From positions 1,178,001-1,242,000 of the forward strand of contig JAGPNK010000002.1 in assembly GCA_020746835.1 (NCBI GenBank): a DNA stretch of 64,000 nucleotides. Reading direction: 5' to 3'. The translations under genes and the position numbers were made by a program. The notes beneath the pieces are model-generated. The model was not told the DNA's origin. It did no database searches and was given only the letters and a program-made list of their open reading frames with translations. This stretch comes from Stachybotrys elegans. Lineage: Eukaryota > Ascomycota > Sordariomycetes > Hypocreales > Stachybotryaceae. Positions 1-10,800 of this stretch are shown here, one piece after another. How positions within the stretch are numbered: the stretch's first letter is position 1; each line of letters starts with the position of its first letter.

Positions 1-953
1 GGTCCCTCCGCCTGGGAATGTGGTTCAGAAACACCAAGACCCAAACACAAACAACCGTCACTGAGAAGCCACTGCACACGTCCATACCATTGACTCTAGC
101 CAGCACCTTCGTCATCAATATTCTCAGGCACATGGAATGGCTTTAGCCAGGACGGCCCTTTGCGAGCCGACGGCAGCCCGTGCGGGCGCCGAACTAGCCC
201 ACCCATACTCGGCCTATTCGTGGCACCGACTGGTGAGCGCCCGAGTCCACATCATATAGCGTCTGGGAACGGACATCACTACTCTCTTGGCGGGATTACC
301 CGTGCGAAGAATATTTGCCACCGTGATTGGAGAAAACCCCTCGCTCATAAGACGCGTTGGCCATTGGGCCTAGCGAAATCTCTTTGGAAGCGAGATTTGT
401 GAAGTCTCGTGCCTCGAGCACTAAATCTAGCACCAACGGTAGGGGTCCAAGCTACGTGGCTACTCGCGGGTCGCGGTTAGTCAAAACCATTGCGCCGGTT
501 TGGGCGACGTTCTTGCACCGGGACCTGCCGGAAAGATTGGCTCATCGGGTCTAGATGATGCCGTCGTTTTAGATCCGCGTTGGTCAAGCCACTGGCGTTG
601 CTTCTAATTATCCATTGGCCAAAGGATGGTGCTACTGCAGGCTCTCCAACATTGAGGAGGCCGGTCTACTGCACCATTCTGACGGTGTCAATGACGGTAT
701 TAGAGGGTGCGGCGCGGTTGATGGACCCAACGAGACCTCTTGTTCTACCTTTGTTTATTTCTTTTTATGGAAATTTGAGGGGGTCGCTACTAATTACTCA
801 TTCGGAGAGGATTGCCGGTCTATTAATGATTCATAAAACGCGCTTGGCCGCCAAAACGGTCAGGTTGTGGACAAGACTCCTCGGGAGCAGGCCAGATATC
901 CGCGTCATTCTGCTCGAAGCGCCTAGCTATAAGGTTGATCTAATCTCGGCTAC

Positions 954-977
954 AGCATGCGAAGCGCTTCGCATGCT
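954..977. repeat. Perfect 24-bp palindrome
   Basis: The two 12-base halves are exact reverse complements with no spacer; each half carries GCATGC and the centre is AAGCGCTT. It lies in DNA without a supported gene. It could be a dimeric protein-binding site or chance; nothing around it says which. Confidence 0.85.
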
Positions 978-1571
978 TCCCGGCGGTTAATCATGGAAGT
1001 GAGTCCAGGTCGTCTGACCACTGGCTTCCTACGCATGGATCCAGATATTGGATATCCTCTACGCTGTCGGCCGGCAAACTGAACCAGATTTTAAAGGCTA
1101 TGGGACGGTTCGTCGGCTATTGGCCCTCGTTCGTCAAGTCCGAGACGGCTTGGAGTTTCTTTTTGTTGGCCATCCTTGTATAGCTTGCTCGTAGGATTCC
1201 GGATGCCAGTGTAGCATCCAAGACGCTTGCGTGCGCGTTTACCCATTCATCCATAGGCCCGCCATGCCGTCACGCCGTTCTTCCACCTATCAAATATATG
1301 CAATGGTAGTGTTCATTGGCGAGTGAGCATGTTGAGAAGATTAGGCGTTCAGTAGATCGATCCATCAGTCAATAGCTTGGTCGAAGGAGCAAATCTTGTC
1401 ACCATCTGAGCACGCAAGACCAACCTCCGTCCGTCAAATGCGTCTGATTTGAGGATCGGGAAGGAAAACTCGGAAGTCGAGCTCTTCGGGGCATATTATG
1501 GTTGCATTGGTATCTAACACAGAGCAGATGCCCATTTGTGAGACGGACGGTCTGGATATGTTGCTCTATCT

Positions 1572-1574
<3 letters not shown>

Positions 1575-1607
<33 letters not shown>
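1575..1607. repeat. TG dinucleotide microsatellite
   Basis: About 16 TG units. An 8-base inverted repeat flanks it (TTGCTCTA at 1561-1568, TAGAGCAA at 1609-1616), so the tract would sit in a loop if the flanks paired. Confidence 0.9.
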
Positions 1608-1609
<2 letters not shown>

Positions 1610-3040
1610 AGAGCAACCAACTATGGCACCTCACTCTGACATTACGAATGTGTGTGCATAAGAGGGTGTATCATAGAGTTCCTCCACCTAGGCTGGGACA
1701 TGCAGGTCTACTTGACTGGACACAAATGGTGTGATAGCTGCCAGTTGCCACCTCGAGGCTGGAGGTGATGGCTAGTCAGTAAACCATGAAGGTTGCGGGC
1801 TGCTGGAGACTGATACTTAGCTACATTGTCTAGGCTACGTGTACGGGAGAAGTTTGTCGAATGCACCAGCTGTTTCTATGATAATTTGGTAATGGTTCTC
1901 CTGTTGGAGCAGGTTGTACAGCATTGCTCGAGCAGTACCTATAGCTCATGGAGACAGGTCGAAGGTGCTTGTGGCACTCGCTGGTGTTTCTGGGGAATGC
2001 AGAAAATGACGACTCATTTCACGGTTTGTTACTCGACAGACTAGAGATTCCGCATTTCGACCTCGAGACTTTGCTGGTCTGCTTGCTCGGGCCTGACTGG
2101 TGGGATGCCTATACATCTGCTATAAATCTAGAATACTCTCGCTCCTGTGTTGAGTGCCAGTGAGTTCCAGCATCACATCAGCTTTCATATAAATCTCCTA
2201 TGGGATACGATAGGCGGCATATCTTGATCTTGGAGATGCATCACTTGTCTGTGTCTGACTGCTTTTCTCCTGGGCCCCGAGTCTAATTCTTATAGATCGG
2301 GTTTGGTTCGTCAGTGATGGGACACCGGATTCCATCTGAATATTCCATCCTCCTGCCACAGCTTTGGCACACACTCGAGTCATACAGGGAGCGGATGCTT
2401 CTCCAACGGTTCCTCTGCTGGGAATATATGTACCCTCCGGGGCTGGCTCTTGCTAATGGGAAAGCCCTGGGATTTCGCTGTGTATCTAGCCACAAACATA
2501 TCCCACAAATACCATGAGACATATAGTCTCTGGATTTGCAACCCGGTAAACTAACTTTTCACTTCCTCTCGCCGATTGCCTGTGGTCGATATCCGTGGGA
2601 ACTCGGTTTTGAGCTTGACAATCCGCTCTTCAGCCACGGTGAGAACGACGTACGTCTCCGCCAGTGCCATTCTCACTCGAAAAATTAGACTCTCGTGAGT
2701 TCCGAGAGATTCTTAACTACAAGAGAGGCTCTGGCCATCTGAGCTGGGAGCTGGGAAGCATGGGCGTAGTTCATTATGTTGGCTACCCTATATTTCATGA
2801 TGCGTATCGCCTCCCATGACGATGCTCCGTGTGCGAAATGCATAGGTTCCCGCCTGCGTGTAGCATTGTATACTGATTTCTCCATGTTTCATTGTTTCCA
2901 GGGCAATGTGCCGATTAACAAGTCGACAGTTACATAGGTGGAACTCAGCAATCATGTGATGTGCCAATAACCTCATCCTTTAGGCCGAATGACCTTCTCC
3001 CCAGACATCTCATTCCTGTCGCCACAAGACAATAGCAACG

Positions 3041-3832
3041 ATGTCACCGGGAACGCTTTCACCGCTTAGCAATGTCAAGGCATTGGCATTTGATGTCTTC
3101 GGCACTGTCGTCGACTGGCGCTCTTCGGTTGTAGAGGAGCTGGTCGTGCGAGCATTCCGCAAGTTATCGACCAACCTACCAGAGCATCTACGAAGCCGTC
3201 TGGCGACGATAAGCGAAGAGGACTGGGAGAAGTTTGCACAACAATGGAGAGATACGTATTCGAGCTTTTGCAAGAACTTCAACCCCGAGGTTGATGCTTG
3301 GCGGACTGTGGACGAACACCACCACGACAGCCTCGTCAATTTGCTCAATGAATGGGGGCTTGAAGGACTTTATACGCCCACTGAAGTCAAGTCCCTCAGC
3401 CTCGTCTGGCACCGGCTGAGCCCATGGCCCGACTCGCCCGACGGCCTGCAGCAGCTTAGCGCGCGGATGGTGACGACGACGCTGTCCAACGGCAACCTCG
3501 CCCTGCTACGGGACCTCAGGGACTACTCCAGCCTCAGGTTCCGGAGGCTGCTCTCAGCAGAGATGTTTGGCGCCTACAAGCCCAGCCAGGCTGTTTACGG
3601 TGGTGCCGTGTCCGAGCTGGGCCTCGAGCCGCACGAGGTCGCCATGGTGGCTGCTCACCTCAAGGACCTGAAGGCGGCGAGGGGGTGCGGGCTCCGGACC
3701 ATCTACGTGGAGAGGAAGCAGGAGGAGGAATGGAGCCCGGATGATGACAACTACAAGGAGGCAAGGGAATGGGTCGACCTATGGATCTCTGAGGGAGAGG
3801 ACGGGTTCGTGGAGTTGGCAAGGCGGATCTGA
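3041..3832 (+). CDS. HAD-superfamily 2-haloacid dehalogenase-like hydrolase
   Basis: Single-exon gene for 263 residues. HAD motifs are in order: motif I near residues 17-26 (FDVFGT, nucleophile Asp18), motif II TLSNGN with Ser149, motif III Lys180 in the FGAYKPS segment, and an acidic motif IV around Asp209 (HLKDL). Order and length match type II haloacid dehalogenases, which hydrolyse the carbon-halogen bond of 2-haloalkanoates through an aspartyl ester. Motif IV differs from the bacterial N-x-W-D form, so the true substrate may be another small organic acid or phosphate ester. No signal peptide or membrane segment is visible; a cytosolic enzyme is inferred. The ATG at 3041 lies shortly before motif I, as expected. 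It stands alone with large spacers on both sides, so context gives no pathway. Confidence 0.88.
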   Translation: MSPGTLSPLSNVKALAFDVFGTVVDWRSSVVEELVVRAFRKLSTNLPEHLRSRLATISEEDWEKFAQQWRDTYSSFCKNFNPEVDAWRTVDEHHHDSLVNLLNEWGLEGLYTPTEVKSLSLVWHRLSPWPDSPDGLQQLSARMVTTTLSNGNLALLRDLRDYSSLRFRRLLSAEMFGAYKPSQAVYGGAVSELGLEPHEVAMVAAHLKDLKAARGCGLRTIYVERKQEEEWSPDDDNYKEAREWVDLWISEGEDGFVELARRI

Positions 3833-6800
3833 AGCACATGGTGGCTAGCCGACATACACCAACTTTCAGATTGCTGACATTGATACATGTCGTGTGATGG
3901 TCACACGTCTGTATTCCACACTCGCTTCGGCGCGCCGCGATTCTCACATCAGCATGTCATTGGCATGTCTGACAGATAGTCACAAGATCTTGTGTCGAAG
4001 CAGCTCCTCACGGCCTTGCATAGATAGAAGTCTGCAGCTGTCGTTGACTCGACCCTAGAGTGTATACCCGACTGTACCGCAGGCTAGCACACCGCTCAAA
4101 TACCGCAGCAGGCAATAGAAGATCTATCCAACCTTACCCACCCTTTGATAGATTTCAGCCGCATTACTATGCGGGTAAGCCGAGCCTCTCGCAGGTGGAG
4201 ATGGAGCATGAGGCTGACATGCCACTAGATGCCGTAGCTTGCTTGGTGTTGCCTTTTTGAGTGACGAGGGATGCCTCAGCCGGCAGGAGACGAGAAGAGC
4301 ACACCGACAGCTTACAAGTGACGGAGAGCGGCTTGACAGAACAAGACGTGAGCCTCGGCCGTCGTCTTCGAGCAACAAGACACATGGAGCATGAGACTGC
4401 CTGTTGGGAGCCTACACCGCGGGAGACGGTGCTCATGTGCAGAAAGAACGAATACCAGCGATTTAGAATTCGGCGTCTTCACCCATAACGGAGGGAACAT
4501 TTGGATCAACGTACGGCATATCCGAGTCTGCAGACAGGCTGCAGATGTTGTGTGTGTGTGTGGGTTGGCGGAATTGAGCGGGGTTTCTTGCATGATCGCA
4601 CGCCACATAGCACATTGTCCAGCTATATTGCCCTACGAGGCAGGTAGCCTAAGGGAGAAGCGAGGGACTCCAAATTTGTTCAGACTCGTTACCTTGAGAC
4701 AAGACCCTGACACGTGGCTTTGTTGGCAAGTTTTTGATCCATTCTGCTGTGCCCCGAGCGGGCATGGTCTTGCATACCCGTGGGAATACTGGCGAAGGCC
4801 GAGAAGGAGGAGGAGCTGGGTAATCCTGGAAAGACTGACGAGAAGATGATGGATTTTTTTTTTTCTTTGATCGGAGGGTTGATGATGGGTAGGAACGGGC
4901 AATTTGTGGTGGTATCGTTACATCGTCATCTTACATGCAGATCAAAGACCTCGGCACCGACCAGGACGCGGCTTCCTGCGAGCCTGCAAGGCAATTCATA
5001 ATATTCGGCAAAGCCTCCGAGCACCGAGCATGATCAGCCCGGCCGTATTGGCCGCCTGGGTACACGCGCAACCGGGAACGACCCCGTGTATGTGCATTTG
5101 TCGTCGAAGGTCGGTGAGGGAATTGGGCCTCGCCCAGCAGGGAGCTGCCAGTAAAGTACCTCCGGCTGGATTCATTAAACTTTGGTGATATGGGCGCTGC
5201 GGTGTGACGAGAAGCAGTCTGACGCATGAACCGAGTCAAGCATTTTGGGGGTGCGTCTATGCGTTGGTGATGTTGGTTGTATGCAGCATTCATATGCAGC
5301 GCACATGCACAGGGGGAGGGAAGGGTTGCGGCATATGCCTGGTTCGCTTTTCTCTCTCTTCTGTTGTCACGCCCACAGAACACCTCCACTTCTCTGGTAG
5401 ACGACAGTGAGCGACGGCAATGATGCAGACTGTGTTGCTGGGAGTCCTTTGTAGGAAAGGTTGCTTGCAGCATTCCCTGGAAGAACCTCTCTTTCTTGGC
5501 GTTCGAATACGAAGTGACGGCATGTGATGACTATCCCTGGTTCCAGGCATTCGAGGGCCAGAAGCCGAGAAAATCATGACATAGATAAACCGATCCATTC
5601 GCCGTTGACCGATGGGCCTTACAAGGAATACTGGGGAAGAAACAGCGGAAGTGACAGCGGTCGATCCGCAAGGAGCCAGGAGGCCCAGAATGACCTTCAC
5701 TGGTGGGCATCGTAGTTGTACAGTACGGCAGGGTGCTCGACATTCTTCTCTGCCTCTGTGGCCAATATCATGTCTCGGAGCAGAACGGGTAAAGGGTGAA
5801 GGCCGGAGGAGGCGCTCGGCCGACGCCGCTCTTATGGGACATCCTCCGGGGACCCCGGCTTGTGAGTGGGCTCGCTGGGCCTTTGGTGGCTGCGTGGATT
5901 TCAAGGGATCCTGGGATCCTAGGCTGCTATGGGAGGTCGCTGTGGGTGTGGACTCACCGGCAAAAGCACTCAACTCCACCACAAGCCCAGATGTCGGAAG
6001 GGCCAGCAACGAAATTGATATTGAAGGGTGTCTGTCTCCAAGATGTTCCAACAGGGAAGGACCATTGTCCAGGTAGGGATGCCAGTTACACCGAGAAGTG
6101 ACCCGAGAAGCCGGGGATGGCTCGCGTGCCGTTGGTGTTGACGAGGAGCAATATGAAGGATGACGGATGACGATGGTCCCGACGCGGCGGGAGGCACGGC
6201 ATGGCCATGTTACATACATGTCGTGGTGCACCACACCATGCTGACTTCCTCCGATCTGTTGGATGCGGATGGCTGCCAAGTTGAACAGCTCTCCTCCGTA
6301 CGGATATGCAGAGGATAATCTAACTCTGGCGATCCGGATTCCGTGGAATGGAGCAGGCAGGATGGAGCCGGGTGCGTTGGGGGCTGATCTCTCCAGCATC
6401 CTCAGATGGTTTCCCGCGCTGCACGGAGCACCAAATTGACCTTCCACGAACCCGCCAACCCGTCCCGAGAAATCTCGCCATTTCTTTCCCTACCGGAGCC
6501 ATGGGCCCATGTGAAATTACCATCGGCAGAGGGTGCTGTTCAGCACAGAGTCTGGACCGTCTAGAGACAAATAAACCGATGAACCTGGACCCTGGCACAA
6601 GGCCTCGTCGAATCCCTGGCCCGGACAGGTTCCTCGAGGCAGACGTCAAGACGGGTAGACGTCGTACGTATCATGAATGTGTTGACAATGAAATCCGTAA
6701 TTGAGATCCGCCCAATACTGGTCAAGCTCCCGGTTTCAATGGATAATAATAGTGGTGTAATAGAGGGTGTCATTTTAGTTGGATGAACCGCCTAGAGGTA

Positions 6801-7000
6801 GCGCCTGGAGGCGACATGTGTGTACGGTCACGTGATATTGAAATCAACCTCGGATAATGGATAAGATGGCAAACGTCACGATAAGGCAGTAAATTATCCG
6901 TGGAAAGAGACTGCAGCTATCCGATCAATCTGCAAGCCCACGGCACGACAAGATACATCCCAAACTCGAGAACCAACAGCCGAGAAGAGTGATTGGCACC
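3833..7000. other. Intergenic, no supported gene
   Basis: About 3.2 kb. The long minus-strand reading frame at 5290-6447 has the Ser/Pro/Arg/His-rich look of translated non-coding DNA and matches no family I know. The right end holds the promoter of the SDH assembly factor, with a TCACGTGA site at 6828-6835. Confidence 0.6.
6828..6835. promoter_or_regulatory. TCACGTGA E-box-type site upstream of SDH5
   Basis: Palindromic TCACGTGA lies 166 bp before the SDH5 start. CACGTG cores with flanking T/A are bound by bHLH factors of the Cbf1 class in fungi (established). A role for this copy is inferred from position only. Confidence 0.4.
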
Positions 7001-7671
7001 ATGGCGTCTCTTTCAAGAAGCATTCGAGCGGCATCCCGTCTCGTCGTCCGCGCAGCGCATGCTCGTCGCCACCTGGTTGCAACGGCTCTGCGCCGCGATG
7101 GCAGCTTCAACAAGGATGCCTCGGAGCTGGGCGTGGGCGAGCTGCAGGGCGCCAAATTCAGGATCGAGCCGCTACGACGTGTGGGGGAGGACGATAATAC
7201 CAAGCGCGCGCGCCTCGTTTGTAGGAGCCTCTATTGTTCCCCCCTCTTCGAGATATCAAGTACTAAACTATCCCAGACCAGTCCCGAAAGCGCGGCACCC
7301 TCGAGTCCGACCTGCTGATGAGCACCTTTGCGGCCACGCACCTGCCCACCATGTCATCAGAGCTGCTAGACCAGTACGACCGACTGCTGGACGAGAACGA
7401 CTGGGACCTATACTACTGGGCGACGCAGAACGAGGACCTGTCGACGACGAACCCCTCGGTAGCGGAGCAGATGCAGCCACCGCGCGCTCCAGCCTCGGGC
7501 GAGTGGGCGCAGACGGTGGGGAACTTCAAGCCCGCTTACCGGCCTGTGCCCTCGCGCTGGAAGGACAGCGAGATCCTCGAGCTTCTGAGGGCACACGTGA
7601 GGAGTCGCAGCGTCGATGGCACCGAGGGTAAGGGCATGGGCTTCATGCCGCCTCTGGGCTCTCGACAGTAG
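7001..7671 (+). CDS. SDH5: Succinate dehydrogenase assembly factor 2, mitochondrial
   Basis: Two exons, 7001-7220 and 7277-7671, encoding 204 residues. The 56-nt intron has donor GTAGGA, branch TACTAAAC and acceptor TATCCCAG; joining makes Tyr74 and restores the family core [14 protein letters not shown], followed by the [18 protein letters not shown] segment typical of SDHAF2/Sdh5. The first 30 or so residues are rich in Arg, Ala and Ser without acidic residues, as in a matrix presequence. The family promotes covalent FAD attachment to the flavoprotein subunit of complex II. I chose the ATG at 7001 because it lies in a GCACCATGG context and begins the presequence. The tail after about residue 170 is poorly conserved in the family. 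Confidence 0.95.
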
Positions 7672-10052
7672 AGCGTGAGGATAGGAGGTGTAGGTTTGGT
7701 ATGATATACAAAGGCATATACAGAGCATGAGGGGGCTCATGTGTTACTACGACTACTTAATGTACAATGATATTTTGTAACACTATTTCGAGACGACTGC
7801 TGTAGGCGAATAGCATATGCCTATACAACGGAAGTGCTAAGAACTGATACGAACATACGAACACTCTAAGAGATCATTCGACGACATTGGTACCCTATAA
7901 GTAGGCAGCCGACTTGATCTTGGTCGGTTCATGATTACATGTGTTGACAAATCGCTATAGATCAATGAATCAGCAAGCAGAGCAACTGCCTCCTCATTCA
8001 TCAGCATGCCTGTCTGTCTACAGCCTAATTTCTATAGAAGGTAAATATGATTAGTTCATCCGGTGTAATTCACCAATCCATGTTACAAAGCTGCAGGTTT
8101 GTTGGTTGAGGCTGCATCTCCCCCAAGACGCAGCCACAGGCAGGGCAGGACGCACAGGAGCACAGGCCACCTGCCCTTGGCTGCACCCACGTTCCGGGCC
8201 GTTGCTAGCATCCTGCAGGTCAGGCCAAAAGAGAAAAGAAAAAAAAAATCCACCCCCAAAAGAGGAAGAGGAGAAAAAGAAAAAAGAAAAGAGAAAAATC
8301 ACCACGATACCAATGGATAACCAGCATATCAAATTGAACTCGCATATGCGCCGTGGAAACGAGTATCCAATATAATCCGCCTTTTGCCCAATTGAGGCCG
8401 GCGGGCGCAAGGCACCACATACTCACTGAGGAAGTCCGGAGAGAACGAGTTGAGAAATATGCAGGCATTCCAACTCGGGGACAGCGAGGGAGGGAAGCGG
8501 GTGGGGAGGGAAGGTGAAGTAAGGTACCTTGCGGAGCAGTCGTCGAAGAGAGGAACCTGGACCGGCCAAGGGGGGGGGGGACGGGGAGCACAGCGCAGCA
8601 AATCAAGAGGCAGAAGTACATTACAAAGAAGTGAGCAAAACCCCCCGACGGATATCGTCTCCTCCCCCCCTGCTGGGGATAGGATGGCTGTTCGGGTATG
8701 CGTATTAGCTACCTAGGTGTGCTTAGGTCCTGGAGGGCTGGTCTGGACTAGGTGCAGGCAGTGGACTGCTACTAACGGTACAGTGGTCTCCAGTGGATGG
8801 TCTGCCCTGTCGGATCGCATGCCAGGTCGAGGACCACCCACAGCAGCACCCGCACTGCTGCCTTTCTTGCCTACGCCTTCCGTAAGCCTGCCTGGGCTGC
8901 CTTGCCTGCCGCAGTGCTCCGTAATGTATGTATAATTTATGGCCAAGGTGATGGACCACACATCCACAGCAACCTGCCACTTCCCTAAGGAGGTAGCTTA
9001 TTTGGCCTTCCCACTGTTATCATAAGTACTTGCGACGACTGCCATCGATCAATCATCAATCATCAATCAATTAATCCTGCGCCCCTTCTTATCCCCCGTC
9101 ACCGTCCCATCCATCTCCCCCCCTCTCTCTCTCATCCTCATTCACCCAGCCAGCATCTTCCTTCCTTTAGACCCTCCTGCCTGTCTGCCTCCCGCCTCCC
9201 TCCTCGCTCTGGCGCGCCCGCTCGCTGGGGCCCTGGTCCATCTCACTGCCAAGGTGCCTCTCGTCCTAGACCAAGAGCCGAAGCCGCCCTGTCTCCTTGT
9301 GGCTCTCGGTCTCCACTTGACCATTTGCCCAAAAGCCACCTACTTTTCTCCAGCACCGCACCCAATCAATCCCATTCCCAGCACTAGACCAAACATCACC
9401 TAAGTATCCGTACTCCGTACCCTCCGCTCCGCCTACAATTGCGTCGCCTATTCTCTGTCCTGTCCTACCTTTACCTCCATGCTACATACATAACATACCT
9501 AGCATTCCTGTTCTGTCTTGATCTTGTCCTGTTCTCGGTTCCTCCCGATCAACCATCAGCTCTAGGCGACCAGGCTTCACACTTTCGCCTCGCCGCATTC
9601 TCTCCCTCGTCTATCCGCCGCTATCCTTGACCCTGAACAACAGGACCAGTCACGGCACCGGGCGTTGACAGGAGTCCCAGAAAGACAACCAAGCAACACC
9701 CCTCCTCTGCCTAATCTCCCACCACCACCACTACTACTGCTCCTACTCCTGCTACTAACCACCACTACTACCACCACCACCACCTCCTCCTCCTACTTCC
9801 TCACTTCTCCTACTCCTCCTCCTCCGCCGCCGCCTCATCCTCCTTCTCCTTCTTGGTTATTTCTCCTTGGCTTTATTCGACCACGGTCTCTTCCTCCATC
9901 GTGACTCCTCCTCCCGCAGTTACGAGAACCATCCAGCTCCCTCCAATTTCCGGAGCACCTCGCCTCCGCATTACGCGACCCCTCTCCCTCCTCCTCGCCC
10001 TACTTCCTTCCACCAAGCCTGCCGTGAAGGCGGCTCACCGATTCCATCCAGA
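7672..10052. other. Spacer and long leader of the Ras gene
   Basis: No supported gene. 8220-8310 is A/G-rich, a G tract ends at 8580, and from about 9060 the sequence becomes pyrimidine-rich up to the Ras start, including near-pure CCA/CTA/CTC triplets at 9720-9840. This looks like promoter and 5' leader of the Ras gene. Several upstream ATGs (for example near 9479) are present; the transcript start cannot be placed from sequence alone. Confidence 0.6.
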
Positions 10053-10800
10053 ATGGCGGGACGAATGGTTCTATACAAACTGGTGGTGCTAGGAGATGGT
10101 GGTGTAGGCAAGACGGCCCTGACCATTCAGCTATGCCTACAGCACTTTGTTGAGACAGTGCGTCATGCCCTTACTCCCATTCTATTGACTCGAGGCTGAC
10201 CATGGCCCTTTCTTTGCATAGTATGACCCGACAATCGAAGACTCGTACCGAAAGCAGGTTGTCATCGATGGCCAACCGTGCATGCTAGAAGTTCTCGACA
10301 CGGCTGGACAAGAGGAGTACACGGCACTGAGAGACCAGTGGATTCGTGACGGCGAGGGCTTCGTGCTCGTCTACAGCATCTCCTCACGCTCCTCTTTTAC
10401 TCGTATCCGCGTATTTCACCACCAGATCCAGCGCGTCAAGGAGTCTGTGGCCTCTTCGCCATCCTACCCAGGTTCACCCCTGGCCTCGGCTAATGCGCAC
10501 CTACCGGTCCCCATCATGCTGGTCGGCAACAAGAGCGACAGGGTAACGGAGCGCGAGGTGTCGACGCAGGAGGGTCACGCCCTGGCCCGAGACTTGGGCT
10601 GCGAGTTTGTCGAGGCCTCGGCCAAGAACTGCATCAATGTCGAGAAGGCCTTTTACGATGTGGTTCGCATTCTGCGCCGGCAGCGTCAGCAAGCCTCCCG
10701 TCCCTCAAACGCGTCCGGGACCAAGCCACCCCGGGGTAATGGCGACCCTCAGCGTTATCGCCGAAACAAGGGAGAGAGCAAGAAATGTCTGATATTATGA
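10053..10800 (+). CDS. ras2: Ras2-type small GTPase
   Basis: Two exons, 10053-10157 and 10222-10800, encoding 227 residues. The 64-nt intron (donor GTGCGT, acceptor TTGCATAG) splits ET from YDPTIEDSY in switch I. All Ras G motifs are visible: P-loop GDGGVGKT at 14-21, effector loop YDPTIEDSY at 36-44, DTAGQEEY at 61-68, NKSD at 138-141 and ASAK at 167-170. The protein ends in KKCLIL, a CaaX box; terminal Leu usually favours geranylgeranylation. An insert of about 20 residues (110-130) precedes the NKSD strand, resembling fungal Ras2 more than Ras1 proteins. Fungal Ras2 acts at the plasma membrane upstream of MAPK and cAMP signalling in growth and morphogenesis (family knowledge). The ATG at 10053 opens [14 protein letters not shown], the usual start. 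Confidence 0.95.

Larger units (their letters stand above)
1..3040. other. Intergenic, no supported gene
   Basis: No recognisable protein family is found on either strand. The longest open stretch (580-990, +) has no motif I know and is not supported as a gene. The segment holds a perfect palindrome at 954-977 and a TG dinucleotide tract at 1575-1607. The left end may belong to a feature cut by the window edge. Confidence 0.6.

Noticed and set aside
580..990. 136-codon plus-strand reading frame near the left end
   Set aside because: No recognisable motif, partly overlapped by another frame and ending just past the palindrome. Not enough to call a gene.
5290..6447. 385-codon minus-strand reading frame
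   Set aside because: Long, but no domain, skewed Ser/Pro/Arg/His content, no gene-like codon bias, and no coherent spliced extension. Probably chance in GC-balanced DNA.
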